Assembly: GCA_963791425.1 (NCBI GenBank)
Contig: CAWBSE010000008.1
Coordinates: 308,343 to 372,342, forward strand
Direction of reading: 5' to 3'
Source of the DNA: DATBLE01 sp963791425
GTDB taxonomy: Bacteria; Actinomycetota; Thermoleophilia; Gaiellales; Gaiellaceae
DNA: 64,000 nucleotides
Shown here: positions 34,205 through 43,935 of the stretch, one piece after another
How positions within the stretch are numbered: position 1 is the first letter of the stretch
Layout: each line of letters begins with the position of its first letter
Program-made: the position numbers and the translations under genes
The notes under the pieces: generated by a model
Seen by the model: only the letters and a program-made list of their open reading frames with translations
What the model was told of the DNA's origin: nothing
Databases searched by the model: none

Positions 34205-35002
34205 CTAGGGGGTTGCTCGCCCGGGATAGACCGGGCCGAGCGGGCCGACAGCCCAGTCGTCGTCGGGCCAGGGCTCGAGCTCGGGGTAGATGATGAAGTC
34301 CTTCGGCCTGACGTAGTTCTCGCGCTTCAGGCCGTCCGGAAGCACCTCGGGGAACCCGTCGGCCACGGCCTGAGCCGCTCGCCGCCACAGCTTCGTGATC
34401 AGATCCTCGACGATCGCCGCGCCCTCCTTGTACCCCTTGCCGGTGCGCGGCAGGTCGAGCATGATCGGCTCCCCCCAGACGACGGCGCACCTGCGGCGGT
34501 TCTTCAGGGTCCAGCCGAACGTGTCGATCCCGCACGGCACCAGCGGCACGCCCTCCTGGATCGCCAGCATCGCGGCCCCGGGGTGCATCGGCCCGGGGTA
34601 GCCGAGCTCCTGCCGCGTGCCCTCGGCGAAGACGCCGGCGATGTGGCCCGCGTGGACAGCCCAGCGGGCGACGCGAAGCGAGTCGCGGTCGCCCTCGCCG
34701 CGACGAACGGCGAACGCGCCCGTCCAGCGCAGGAGCTCGCCGACGATCGGCATCGAGACCAGCTCGATCTTGGCCATGTAGTACAGCACCCGCCGCGAGT
34801 GCAGCCCGAGCACGGCCGGATCGACCTCCGAGAAGTGGTTGGAGGCCACCACCGCCGGGCCGGCGGCGGGCACGAGCTCGTGACCGTAGCCCCAGGCCGG
34901 CACGATCGCCTTGGCGATCGGGACCACGAACCGCCGGGCGAAGGGCCAGGTGCGCTCGGGGTTCTCCCCGAGCAGCTTGTAGAGACCGAGCTCGGTCAGC
35001 AT
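34205..35002 (-). CDS. PlsC-type 1-acyl-glycerol-3-phosphate acyltransferase
   Basis: A 265-residue membrane-associated acyltransferase. NHFSEVDPAVLG carries the HX4D catalytic motif, GVFAEGTRQELG the EGTR substrate-binding motif, and VPLVPCGIDTFG a third conserved block. The family acylates lysophosphatidic acid in phospholipid synthesis. I chose the ATG at 35002 because TAGACT lies seven bases upstream (leaderless promoter); an ATG at 35041 would add 13 residues. Confidence 0.85.
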   Translation of the reverse strand: MLTELGLYKLLGENPERTWPFARRFVVPIAKAIVPAWGYGHELVPAAGPAVVASNHFSEVDPAVLGLHSRRVLYYMAKIELVSMPIVGELLRWTGAFAVRRGEGDRDSLRVARWAVHAGHIAGVFAEGTRQELGYPGPMHPGAAMLAIQEGVPLVPCGIDTFGWTLKNRRRCAVVWGEPIMLDLPRTGKGYKEGAAIVEDLITKLWRRAAQAVADGFPEVLPDGLKRENYVRPKDFIIYPELEPWPDDDWAVGPLGPVYPGRATP

Positions 35003-35009
35003 GCGGTCG

Positions 35010-35015
35010 AGTCTA
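35010..35015 (-). promoter_or_regulatory. -10 box of a leaderless promoter (acyltransferase)
   Basis: TAGACT on the minus strand, seven bases before the ATG at 35002; it decides the start. Confidence 0.5.
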
Positions 35016-35087
35016 GAGAGTCCCCGGGGCGACCCGTCCATGCGGCGGTTACGGCTCGCCCCAGGGGTGTCGGTACGTTCGCCGCCG

Positions 35088-36182
<1,095 letters not shown>

Positions 36183-36237
36183 GACCCTCGGCTTTCTCGC
36201 GCAACTGGCGGGTTGTCGGTTGACCAACCTGTGACGC

Positions 36238-36271
36238 AAAAAGAGCCGGGGTCGTCTCGGGGGCCCCGGCC
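36238..36271 (-). terminator. Rho-independent terminator in the sigma-factor leader
   Basis: On the minus strand a 7-bp GCCGGGG/CCCCGGC stem is followed by TCTTTTTT, the only classic U-tract terminator I found. It lies upstream of the start of the sigma gene, in the same orientation, so it either ends antisense transcription entering from the right or attenuates the sigma-factor message. Confidence 0.6.
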
Positions 36272-36445
36272 CACCTATGCCGGCGGGAGATTAGTACGAC
36301 GGTCGCAATTTGGGAAGAGGGTGATTTCAGTTTGTCCGCGAGGGGCCGATAGCAGAAATGCTCCGTTCGCGCGAGGGACTGACGGCAATCTCTCCCTGCC
36401 TGATCGAGAGTTGCGGCGGCGGGCGTGAGCCCGCCGCCCGCGTTC

Positions 36446-36451
36446 TACAGT
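36446..36451 (+). promoter_or_regulatory. -10 box of a leaderless promoter (Hcy-MT/MTHFR)
   Basis: TACAGT, seven bases before the ATG at 36459. Confidence 0.5.
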
Positions 36452-36458
36452 GAAGGCG

Positions 36459-38267
36459 ATGACGACCTTCCTCGACCGGCTGCGCGACGGCCCGGCGATC
36501 GTGGCCGACGGCGGGATGGGGCCGCTGGTCTCGGCGGCAGTGCCGCGGCTCCGCTGTCCCGAGGAGGCGAACCTGCGCCAGCCGGACACGGTCGTCTCCC
36601 TGCACCTGAGCTTCATCAACGCCGGCGCGGAGCTGATCGAGACGAACACGTTCGGCGCGAACCGGCCGAAGCTCGCGGCGCGCTACCTCGAGGACGATCT
36701 CGCCGCGATCAACGAGGCGGCGGTCAAGCTCGCCCGCGACGCGCGGCAGGTGTCAGGCCGCGAGGTGTTCATCGCCGGCTCGATCGGGCCGCTCGGCGAG
36801 ACCGAGGACACGTGGCCGGAGGAACGGGCGCCGCTGTTCGCCGAGCAGGCGAGGATGCTCGCGGGCCGCGGCGTCGACGTGTTCATGGTCGAGACGTTCT
36901 TCGACCTCGACGAGCTGGTCACCGCCGTGGAGGCGGTGCGCTCGGTCTCGAGCCTGCCGATCGTCGCGATGATGACCTTCGGCGAGGACGCGGAGACGAT
37001 CGGCGGCGTCACGGCCGCCGCGGCTGCGGAGCGGCTCTCCGCGCTCGACGTCGCCGCGATCGGGACGAACCACGGAGCCGGCCCCGCTCTGGCGCTGGAG
37101 GCGCTCCAGGCGATGAGCGGGAGCGGGCTCCCGCTCGCCGCGCTCCCGAACATCGGCCTCGCCAGCATGTCCGGCGGCCGGGTGATCTACCCGCACGCCA
37201 CCCCGGAGTACTTCTCCGAGTTCGCCGCGCACGCGCGCGACCTCGGGGCGAAGGTGATCGGCGGCTGCTGCGGGACGACGCCGACCGAGATCGGCGCGAT
37301 CCGGAGCGCGCTCGACGAGCAGCGGGCCCCGCGCTCGCGGCTCGAGGTGGCCGAGCGCGAGCTCGCCGTCGCAGCCGAGCGCGACGACCACGAGACGAGG
37401 CTTGCGACCGACCTGCGCGAGGGCCGGTTCGTCACGTCGGTGCAGATCGACCCGCCCTTCGGCGCCAACTACAGCGGCCTGCTCGAGGTCGCTGCGGCGA
37501 TCCACGGCGCCGGGATCGGCGCCTACGTCGACGTGAACGACAACGCGACCGCCAGGGTCGGGATGAACCCGCTGTTCGTGTCGGCGGCGATCGAGCGTGA
37601 GGTCGGGATCGAGACGATCCCGCACCTCACCCCACGCGACACGACCGTGATGGGGCTGGAGGCGGTGCTGCTCGGCGCGCACGCCGAGGGCGTCCGCAAC
37701 GTCCTCGCGGTCACCGGTGACCCGCCCGAGATCGGCGACTACCCCGGCTCGGGCGGTGTCTACGAGGTCGACTCGATCGGTCTCGCGCACCTGATCTCGA
37801 AGCTGAACCGCGGCGAGAACTTCAACGGGAAGGCGATCGACGCCCCCACGTCGTTCTTCGTCGGCGTCGCCGTGAACCCGAACGCCGACGACCCCGACCT
37901 CGAGCTCGACCGCTTCCGCCGCAAGCTCGACGAGGGCGCCGCATTCGCGATGACGCAGATCGTCTACGACCTGGACCACCTCGACCGCTTCCTCGACCGC
38001 CTCGGCGGATCCTCTCCCGTCCCGGTGATCGTCGGCGTCTTCCCCCTGACGAGCTACCGGCTGGCGCTGCGCCTGCACAACGAGGTCCCGGGGATCGTCG
38101 TGCCGGAGGCGCTGCAGGAGGCGCTCCGCGACGCCGGACCGCGCGAGGCCGAGGTCGGCTTCGAGCACGCGCACGAGCTCCTCACCGCCGCGCGCGACCG
38201 GGCGGCCGGCGTCTACGTGGTCGCGCCGTACCGCAAGCCGCTGTCCGTGCTCGAGCTACTTCGTTAG
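36459..38267 (+). CDS. Bifunctional homocysteine S-methyltransferase/5,10-methylenetetrahydrofolate reductase
   Basis: A 602-residue fusion. Residues ~1-290 are a homocysteine methyltransferase domain: GPAIVADGGMG, ETNTFGAN, and GGCCGTTP carrying two of the zinc cysteines. The first zinc ligand, normally Cys in G-x-N-C, is His here (GTNHGAGP). Residues ~320-600 are a MetF-like TIM barrel with flavin-binding EIDPP-like VQIDPPFGAN, TPRDTT and LAVTGDPPEIGDYPG. It converts methylene-THF to methyl-THF and probably passes the methyl to homocysteine for methionine synthesis. A GTG at 36450 would add three residues. Confidence 0.87.
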   Translation: MTTFLDRLRDGPAIVADGGMGPLVSAAVPRLRCPEEANLRQPDTVVSLHLSFINAGAELIETNTFGANRPKLAARYLEDDLAAINEAAVKLARDARQVSGREVFIAGSIGPLGETEDTWPEERAPLFAEQARMLAGRGVDVFMVETFFDLDELVTAVEAVRSVSSLPIVAMMTFGEDAETIGGVTAAAAAERLSALDVAAIGTNHGAGPALALEALQAMSGSGLPLAALPNIGLASMSGGRVIYPHATPEYFSEFAAHARDLGAKVIGGCCGTTPTEIGAIRSALDEQRAPRSRLEVAERELAVAAERDDHETRLATDLREGRFVTSVQIDPPFGANYSGLLEVAAAIHGAGIGAYVDVNDNATARVGMNPLFVSAAIEREVGIETIPHLTPRDTTVMGLEAVLLGAHAEGVRNVLAVTGDPPEIGDYPGSGGVYEVDSIGLAHLISKLNRGENFNGKAIDAPTSFFVGVAVNPNADDPDLELDRFRRKLDEGAAFAMTQIVYDLDHLDRFLDRLGGSSPVPVIVGVFPLTSYRLALRLHNEVPGIVVPEALQEALRDAGPREAEVGFEHAHELLTAARDRAAGVYVVAPYRKPLSVLELLR

Positions 38268-39400
38268 GGCGCGCAGGCACCGGTCGACACCGGCGCCCGC
38301 GCCGCGAGCAGCACCTTGCGCACGACCTCGGCCGGAGTTCCGTATCCGCCGGGGCTGTCGATCTTCGTCGCGAACACGGTCATCTGGACGTGCCCGTCGC
38401 TGTCGATCGCCGGGCCGCCGGAGTTCCCGTGCCGGATCACCCCCGCGAGGCTCGTGATCTTCCGGTCGACGGGGCCCTTCCCGTACGCGTCGTTCGTGAG
38501 CACCTTCTCGGTCGTGCCGACGCGGCCGGCCTCGACGTCCAGCGGGCCGTTCAGCGGGTAGCCGACGATCCCGACCGCGCGGTTCTCCTCCGGCTCGGCG
38601 AACGCGAGCGGGCGGGCGGCAAGACCGGGCACGCGCAGGATCGCGACGTCGTTCTTCGGGTCGAAGCCGATCACCTCGGCGGCGAGCCGCTGATTCGAGC
38701 CGGGCGCGACCACCGAGGTCGCGCGCTCGCCTGCGACGACGTGCGCAGCGGTGACAACGACGCCCGGCGAGACGACCCAGCCGCTGCCCCCGATGCCGAG
38801 CCCGCAGGCCGAGCCGAGGATGCGGACGACGCTCGCCGTTGCCGCGCGCACCCTGGGGTCGTGGACGATCGGGCCGTCGAGGGGCGCCGTCGGGATCTCC
38901 GGCCCTGCGATCGTCGGGAACGGGTCGACGCGCGCGAGCGCGCTCAGCAGGCGGTCGGGCGGGACGATCGAGTTCAGCCGTTGCAGCAGCTCGGAGCGCT
39001 GGACGTCGCGGCGCAGCGACGGCTGGCCCGGAAGCAGGAGGGCCGCCGCGCCGAAGACCCACACCAGCGCGAGGCCTGCTGCCGCTCCGAGCACCAGCCC
39101 GCCGGCAGTGTCGAGCGCGCGCAGCGGGGTGAAGCGCATCCCCGAGCGGAAGAACGACCCCGCCATCGAGCCGAGCGCCTCGAACACGGCCGCACCGACG
39201 ACCGCGGCGCCGAGGCTGACCAGCGGCGCGTAGGGGGAGTGCGCCCCGCGCGGAAGCACGACCGTCGCCAGCCGCGCGCCGATCACCGCGCCGGCGACGA
39301 TCCCGGTGATCGCAAGCAGGCTCGCGACAAGCCCCTTGCGCAGCCCCACGAGCGCGGCGAGCGCGACGACGCCGAGCAGGATCAGATCCATCCGGGTCAC
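38264..39400 (-). CDS. CvpA-trypsin membrane serine protease (MarP-like)
   Basis: A 378-residue protein: four N-terminal membrane helices of the CvpA type (~5-110), then a trypsin-like domain with catalytic triad His in VVVTAAHVVAG, Asp in PKNDVAILRV and Ser in IRHGNSGGPAI. The layout equals mycobacterial MarP, a periplasmic protease needed for acid resistance and cell-wall remodelling. The GTG at 39400 has TAGCGT eight bases upstream (leaderless promoter); an ATG at 39391 is an alternative. No PDZ domain. Confidence 0.88.
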   Translation of the reverse strand: MTRMDLILLGVVALAALVGLRKGLVASLLAITGIVAGAVIGARLATVVLPRGAHSPYAPLVSLGAAVVGAAVFEALGSMAGSFFRSGMRFTPLRALDTAGGLVLGAAAGLALVWVFGAAALLLPGQPSLRRDVQRSELLQRLNSIVPPDRLLSALARVDPFPTIAGPEIPTAPLDGPIVHDPRVRAATASVVRILGSACGLGIGGSGWVVSPGVVVTAAHVVAGERATSVVAPGSNQRLAAEVIGFDPKNDVAILRVPGLAARPLAFAEPEENRAVGIVGYPLNGPLDVEAGRVGTTEKVLTNDAYGKGPVDRKITSLAGVIRHGNSGGPAIDSDGHVQMTVFATKIDSPGGYGTPAEVVRKVLLAARAPVSTGACAP

Positions 39401-39456
39401 CCGCGACCACGCTAGCTAGGCGCGTGGACGGGGGAGCCTTATGATCGGCGTCCGCG

Positions 39457-40164
39457 ATGGCGCTGCTCGAGCTCGACAACGTCGAGGCCCGGTACGGGCC
39501 GATCCGCGCCCTGCACGGGGTCTCACTCACGGTCGAGGAGGGGCAGGCCGTCTCGCTGCTCGGCGCGAACGGCGCCGGGAAGACGACGACGCTCCGCTCG
39601 ATCTCGGGGACGGTGCGCGCCACGGGCGAGATCGCGTTCGCGTCGAAGCGGATCATCGGACGGTCGCCCGAGTCGGTCGCCAGGCTCGGCATCTCGCACG
39701 TGCCCGAGGGACGCGGGATCTACGGCGAGCTGACCGTCTGGGAGAACGTGCTGCTCGGCGGATCGATCCGGCGCGACCGCCGGATCAAGCAGGACGCCGA
39801 GGCGGCGCTCGCCCACTTCCCGCGGATCGCCAGCCGCCGCAAGCAGCAGGCCGGCACTCTGTCCGGCGGCGAGCAGCAGATGCTCGCGCTGGCCCGTGCG
39901 CTCGTCATGCGGCCGCGGCTGCTGATGCTCGACGAGCCCTCCCTCGGCCTCGCGCCGACCGCGGTGCAGGAGTTCTACCGGGTCGTCCGCGCGCTGAACC
40001 AGGAGGAGGGCCTGACCGTGCTCGTCGTCGAGCAGAACGCGCGCATCGCGCTCGCGTCGACCCAGCACGCCTACGTGCTGGAGGTCGGGGCGGTCGCGAT
40101 GAGCGGCTCGAGCGAGGAACTGTCCCGCGACGAGGGCGTCCGCGCGTCCTACCTGGGGTACTGA
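39457..40164 (+). CDS. livF: Branched-chain amino acid ABC transporter ATP-binding protein LivF
   Basis: A 235-residue ABC ATPase: Walker A GANGAGKTT, Q-loop-like region LGISHVPEGRGIYGELTVWENV (diagnostic of LivF), signature LSGGEQQ, Walker B LLMLDEPSLGLAP and the H-loop-like VVEQN. It powers uptake of branched-chain amino acids or related amides. It is first of livF-livH-livM-livK. A second ATPase (LivG) is missing from the operon. TGATG overlap with livH. TATGAT 11 bases before the ATG is a likely -10 box. Confidence 0.92.
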   Translation: MALLELDNVEARYGPIRALHGVSLTVEEGQAVSLLGANGAGKTTTLRSISGTVRATGEIAFASKRIIGRSPESVARLGISHVPEGRGIYGELTVWENVLLGGSIRRDRRIKQDAEAALAHFPRIASRRKQQAGTLSGGEQQMLALARALVMRPRLLMLDEPSLGLAPTAVQEFYRVVRALNQEEGLTVLVVEQNARIALASTQHAYVLEVGAVAMSGSSEELSRDEGVRASYLGY

Positions 40165-41051
40165 TGTCGCAGTTCTTCCAGTACGTCGTGGTCGGGCTCG
40201 CCAACGGAGGCGTCTACGCGACGCTCGCCCTCGCGCTCGTGCTGATCCACCGCGCGACCGGGATCGTCAACTTCGCGCAGGGCGAGATGGGCATGTTCTG
40301 CACGTTCATCGCCTGGTCGCTGATCAACCACCACGGCCTTCCGTACTGGGTCGCGTTCTTCCTGACGCTGCTGATCGCGTTCTTCGGCGGGGCGGCCACC
40401 TACAGGGTCCTGATCAAGCCTCTGTCGCGCTCCGGCGAGCTGACGGTCGTGATGGCGACGATCGCGCTGCTGATCATCCTCAACGGGCTCGCCGGCTGGA
40501 TCTGGGCACCCGACGTGAAGTTCCTGCAGAGCCCGTTCCCGCTGAAGGTGCTGAACATCGGCGGCGTGATCGTCAACGTGCAGGACCTCGGTGTGATCGG
40601 CGTGTCGCTGATCTGCGTCGCGATCGTGTTCGTCTTCTTCCGGTTCACGCGCGTCGGGCTGCAGATGCGCGCGTCGGCGGTCGGCCCGGCGACGAGCCGG
40701 CTGCTGGGAATCCGGGTGGCGATGATGCTCGCGATCGGTTGGGGTCTCGCGGCGATGCTCAGCGCCGTCTCCGGGATGATGGCCGCGAGCCGGCTTCCGT
40801 TCGACCCGAACTTCATGCTGATCATCCTCACCTACGCGTTCGCCGCGGCGGTCCTCGGCGGGATCGACAGCCCGGTCGGCTCGGTCGTCGGCGCGTTCAT
40901 CATCGGCATCGGGATCAGCCTGCTCAGCGGCTACGCGTCGTCGTTTCTCGGCACCGAGCTGCAACTGCCGCTCGCCCTCGCCGTCCTCATGCTCGTGCTG
41001 ATCGTCCGCCCTGCCGGCCTCTTCGGCCAGGTCGTCGTGAGGCGCGTGTGA
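40164..41051 (+). CDS. livH: Branched-chain amino acid ABC transporter permease LivH
   Basis: A 295-residue permease with about eight membrane helices. GLANGGVYATLALALVLIHRATGIVNFAQGEMGMFCTFIAW at the N-terminus and RAVLGGIDSPVGSVVGAFIIG-like (AAAVLGGIDSPVGSVVGAFIIGI) near the C-terminus are LivH signatures. Forms the membrane pore with LivM. Start fixed by the TGATG overlap with livF; GTGA overlap with livM. Confidence 0.92.
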   Translation: MSQFFQYVVVGLANGGVYATLALALVLIHRATGIVNFAQGEMGMFCTFIAWSLINHHGLPYWVAFFLTLLIAFFGGAATYRVLIKPLSRSGELTVVMATIALLIILNGLAGWIWAPDVKFLQSPFPLKVLNIGGVIVNVQDLGVIGVSLICVAIVFVFFRFTRVGLQMRASAVGPATSRLLGIRVAMMLAIGWGLAAMLSAVSGMMAASRLPFDPNFMLIILTYAFAAAVLGGIDSPVGSVVGAFIIGIGISLLSGYASSFLGTELQLPLALAVLMLVLIVRPAGLFGQVVVRRV

Positions 41052-42073
41052 ACCCGTTCGGCGCGTCACGGATCGTCTGGCGGGTCGTCGCCCTCGCGGC
41101 CGTGCCGCTGCTGGTCGTCTTCCTGCCGAAGGCGTTCAACGACTACTTCAACTACCGCCTTGCCTTCGTCGGCATCTACTTCATCGCGATCGTCGGCCTG
41201 AATGTCCTCACCGGCTACAACGGCCAGATCTCACTCGGGCACGGCGCGTTCATGGCGGTCGGGGCGTACACGACCGCGATCCTGAACGTGAACTACGGCG
41301 TCGGGCTGTACTGGACGATCCCGATCGCCGGGATCGTCACCGGGCTGTTCGGCTTCGCGTTCGGCTTCCCGGCCCTGCGCCTGTCCGGCGTCTACCTCGC
41401 GCTCGCCACCTTCGGGCTCGCGGTCTCGATCCCGCTGGTCGCCAAGCGTTTCCAGCACTTCACCGGCGGCGGGCAGGGAAAGACCGTTGCGCTCCCGTCG
41501 TCGCCCATCAGCGGCTTGAGCACGAACCAGTGGGTCTCGTACCTGACGTGGGCGATCGCCGGCCTGATGTTCGGCCTGGCGTGGTGGATCCTCCGTGGCA
41601 ACCTGGGCCGCGCGTTCCGGGCCGTGCGCGACGCTCCGATCGCCGCCGTGTCGTCGGGCGTCAGCCTCGCCCGCTACAAGACGCTGGCGTTCGGGATCGC
41701 CGCCGCCTACGCGGGCGTCGCCGGCGCGCTGCTGACGATCGCGATCGCGTTCGTCAACCCGGACACGTTCCCCGTCTCCCTCTCGATCCTGCTGCTCACC
41801 GGCGCCGTCGTCGGCGGGCTCAGCTCGCTGGAGGGCATGCTCTTCGGGGCGATCTTCATCCAGTTCGCGCCGGGCTGGGCGGATACTCTGTCCAGCCATC
41901 TGCACTACAACGAGGCGACGATCCAGTCGACCGTGTTCTACGGGCTCATCCTGTTGCTCGTGCTGTTTGTCATGCCGACCGGGTTCGCCGGGCTGATGCA
42001 CCAACTAGCACGTGCCTTGAAACGTCTAAGACAATGGTTCTATAGTCGCGCGCACTCACGCGCGACAGCGTGA
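41048..42073 (+). CDS. livM: Branched-chain amino acid ABC transporter permease LivM
   Basis: A 341-residue permease with about ten helices. YFIAIVGLNVLTGYNGQISLGHGAFMAVGAYTTAIL and RGNLGRAFRAVRDAPIAAVSSGVSLARYKTLAFGIAA are classic LivM blocks (the second is the EAA-like loop for the ATPase). GTG start coupled to livH. The C-terminus ends in a basic RALKRLRQWFYSRAHSRA tail. Confidence 0.92.
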   Translation: MNPFGASRIVWRVVALAAVPLLVVFLPKAFNDYFNYRLAFVGIYFIAIVGLNVLTGYNGQISLGHGAFMAVGAYTTAILNVNYGVGLYWTIPIAGIVTGLFGFAFGFPALRLSGVYLALATFGLAVSIPLVAKRFQHFTGGGQGKTVALPSSPISGLSTNQWVSYLTWAIAGLMFGLAWWILRGNLGRAFRAVRDAPIAAVSSGVSLARYKTLAFGIAAAYAGVAGALLTIAIAFVNPDTFPVSLSILLLTGAVVGGLSSLEGMLFGAIFIQFAPGWADTLSSHLHYNEATIQSTVFYGLILLLVLFVMPTGFAGLMHQLARALKRLRQWFYSRAHSRATA

Positions 42074-42092
42074 CCACGAGAAGGAGCGGACT

Positions 42093-43349
42093 ATGAAGAA
42101 GGTTGTTTTCGCCCTCGGTGTCGTCGCTATCGCAGCGGCGGTCTTGCTTCCGGGGGCAATGGGCGGACGCGCGGCGACGCCGGGCGTCACGGCCAAGATC
42201 GTCTCGATCGGCGGGACGTTCCCGTTCACCGGCCCGGCGTCGAGCTACGCGCCGATCCCGGTCGGGATGCAGGCGTACTTCAGCTACGTGAACGCCCAGA
42301 AGGTGAACGGCAAGCGCGGCGTGTTCGGCCGCCAGATCGCCTTCAACGCCGTGGACGACGGGTACAACCCGGCGAACACGGTGCAGAAGACGAAGGAGCT
42401 CGTCGAGCAGAATCACGTATTCGCGCTTGTCGGCGGCCTCGGCACCGAGCCCCAGGAGGCGGTCACCGCGTACGCCAACCAGCAGAAGGTGCCGCAGCTC
42501 TACGTCTCGACCGGCGCCACCGAGTGGGGCGCCCGCGACAAGCACGCGTCGCACCCGTACACGATCGGTTGGCAGCCGGATTACCAGGCCGAGTCGGCGA
42601 TCTACGGCCGCTACATCGTCAAGAACCTGCCCAGCGCGAAGATCGGGATCATCTACCAGAACGACAGCTACGGCCATGACTACATCAACGGCCTCCTGTC
42701 CGGGCTCGGCTCGCACAAGAGCCAGATCATCAGCCAGCAGGGCTTCGAGGTCACGGACACGTCGGTCACCAACCAGGTGCTCGCGCTACGCAAGGCCGGA
42801 GTCGACACGCTGATGATCTTCGCCACCCCCGGGAAGACAATCGTCACCTACGCGACGATGGCGGCGGTGGGCTGGAAGCCGGACCACATCTTCCTGAACT
42901 CGGTCTCCGCGACCGACACGTTCATGGGGATCGCGGTCAAGAGTGCCGGCGCCGCCGAGGTGAACGGCTCGATCAGCGTCTACTACACGAAGGATCCGGC
43001 GAACCCGTCCTGGGCGAACGACAAGGGCATGAAGCTCTACCAGGCGATCATGGCCAAGTACGCCCCCGCGGGCGCGAAGGCCACGGACGGCCTCTACATC
43101 TACGGCATGGCGAAGGCCTACACCTTCGTCCAGGCGCTGAAGGTGGCCGGGCCGAACCCGACCCGCGCCAGCCTGATGAAGGCCGTGCTGAACATGAACG
43201 ACAAGACGAATCCGTTCCTGCTGCCGGGCGTGGTCACGAAGACCGGTACCAACGACTACTTCCCGATCTCGCAGCAGCAGCTGATCACGTTCAACAACGG
43301 CACCTGGACCCCCTCGGGCCAGGTCGTCGACACGCGGCCGAAGGGCTAG
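42093..43349 (+). CDS. Branched-chain amino acid-type ABC substrate-binding protein
   Basis: A 418-residue exported binding protein: a signal peptide (KKVVFALGVVAIAAAVLLPGAMGGRA), then two lobes of a Peripla_BP_6 fold (IGGTFPFTGPASSYAPIPVGMQAYF; KIGIIYQNDSYGHDYINGLLSGLGSHKSQI; GSISVYYTKDPANPSW). No lipobox cysteine follows the hydrophobic stretch, so it may be released or held otherwise. The ligand could be a branched-chain amino acid, amide or aromatic compound. AAGGAG precedes the ATG. A strong hairpin ends the operon. Confidence 0.9.
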   Translation: MKKVVFALGVVAIAAAVLLPGAMGGRAATPGVTAKIVSIGGTFPFTGPASSYAPIPVGMQAYFSYVNAQKVNGKRGVFGRQIAFNAVDDGYNPANTVQKTKELVEQNHVFALVGGLGTEPQEAVTAYANQQKVPQLYVSTGATEWGARDKHASHPYTIGWQPDYQAESAIYGRYIVKNLPSAKIGIIYQNDSYGHDYINGLLSGLGSHKSQIISQQGFEVTDTSVTNQVLALRKAGVDTLMIFATPGKTIVTYATMAAVGWKPDHIFLNSVSATDTFMGIAVKSAGAAEVNGSISVYYTKDPANPSWANDKGMKLYQAIMAKYAPAGAKATDGLYIYGMAKAYTFVQALKVAGPNPTRASLMKAVLNMNDKTNPFLLPGVVTKTGTNDYFPISQQQLITFNNGTWTPSGQVVDTRPKG

Positions 43350-43364
43350 CGAAACACAAAACAC

Positions 43365-43401
43365 GCCGTGGGGGATAGGGCCGAGGCCCGTCCCCCACGG
43401 C
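43365..43401 (+). terminator. Hairpin terminator of the liv operon
   Basis: An 11-bp GCCGTGGGGGA/TCCCCCACGGC stem with inner extension; no U-tract. Confidence 0.65.
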
Positions 43402-43412
43402 CGCTCTTGCGA

Positions 43413-43418
43413 TAGATT
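43413..43418 (+). promoter_or_regulatory. -10 box of a leaderless promoter
   Basis: TAGATT, seven bases before the ATG at 43426. Confidence 0.5.
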
Positions 43419-43425
43419 GCGCGGG

Positions 43426-43935
43426 ATGAAGCCAACGAGATGGGTGCCGCTCACCGTCGCCGTCGCGGCCGCCGTGCTCTTCGCCGGCGTGGCCTCGGCG
43501 GCGCCGCCACGGCTGAACCAGAGTCAGTGGGGCGCGTACCAGAAGCAGTACACGGCGTTCAACGCGCAGACGACGAAGTCGGTCGCCAAGTTCCGCTCCT
43601 GCAATTCGGCGACGACGGGCTCACGTAACGCACGCGCGATGCAGCAGTGCTTCGGCAACTCGGCCGACCTCGAGCTGGCGGTCACGAATCGGCTCTTCAC
43701 GCTGCTCAACGGGTACCAGAAGAAGTCCTCCGGGGCATGCGACCAGTCGCTCACCGGGTACCTGTCGAAGCTGTTCTTCTGGAAGTCGACAATCACGGGC
43801 GTCAATCGCGCCGTGCACTCGAACGTCGCCAATGCCGCGACGATCGAGGGGCAGGCGAGCGCCGCGCGTCAGATCTTCCCGCAGGTGCAGAAGGCCGCGG
43901 CCGCGTTCACGGCCGTCTGCAAGCCCAAGAGCTAG
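43426..43935 (+). CDS. Secreted helical protein, unknown function
   Basis: A 169-residue protein with a signal peptide (MKPTRWVPLTVAVAAAVLFAGVASA-APP, cut after ASA) and a mature helical domain carrying four cysteines (FRSCNSAT, QQCFGNS, GACDQS, TAVCKPKS), probably two disulfides. I do not recognise a family. The leaderless promoter fixes the ATG at 43426 rather than a TTG three codons earlier. It converges with a 4-bp overlap on the phosphotransferase gene. Confidence 0.75.
   Translation: MKPTRWVPLTVAVAAAVLFAGVASAAPPRLNQSQWGAYQKQYTAFNAQTTKSVAKFRSCNSATTGSRNARAMQQCFGNSADLELAVTNRLFTLLNGYQKKSSGACDQSLTGYLSKLFFWKSTITGVNRAVHSNVANAATIEGQASAARQIFPQVQKAAAAFTAVCKPKS

Noticed and set aside
36753..38174. 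A 473-residue minus-strand ORF antisense to the methyltransferase fusion
   Set aside because: Codon-mirror shadow with biased composition and no recognisable domain.
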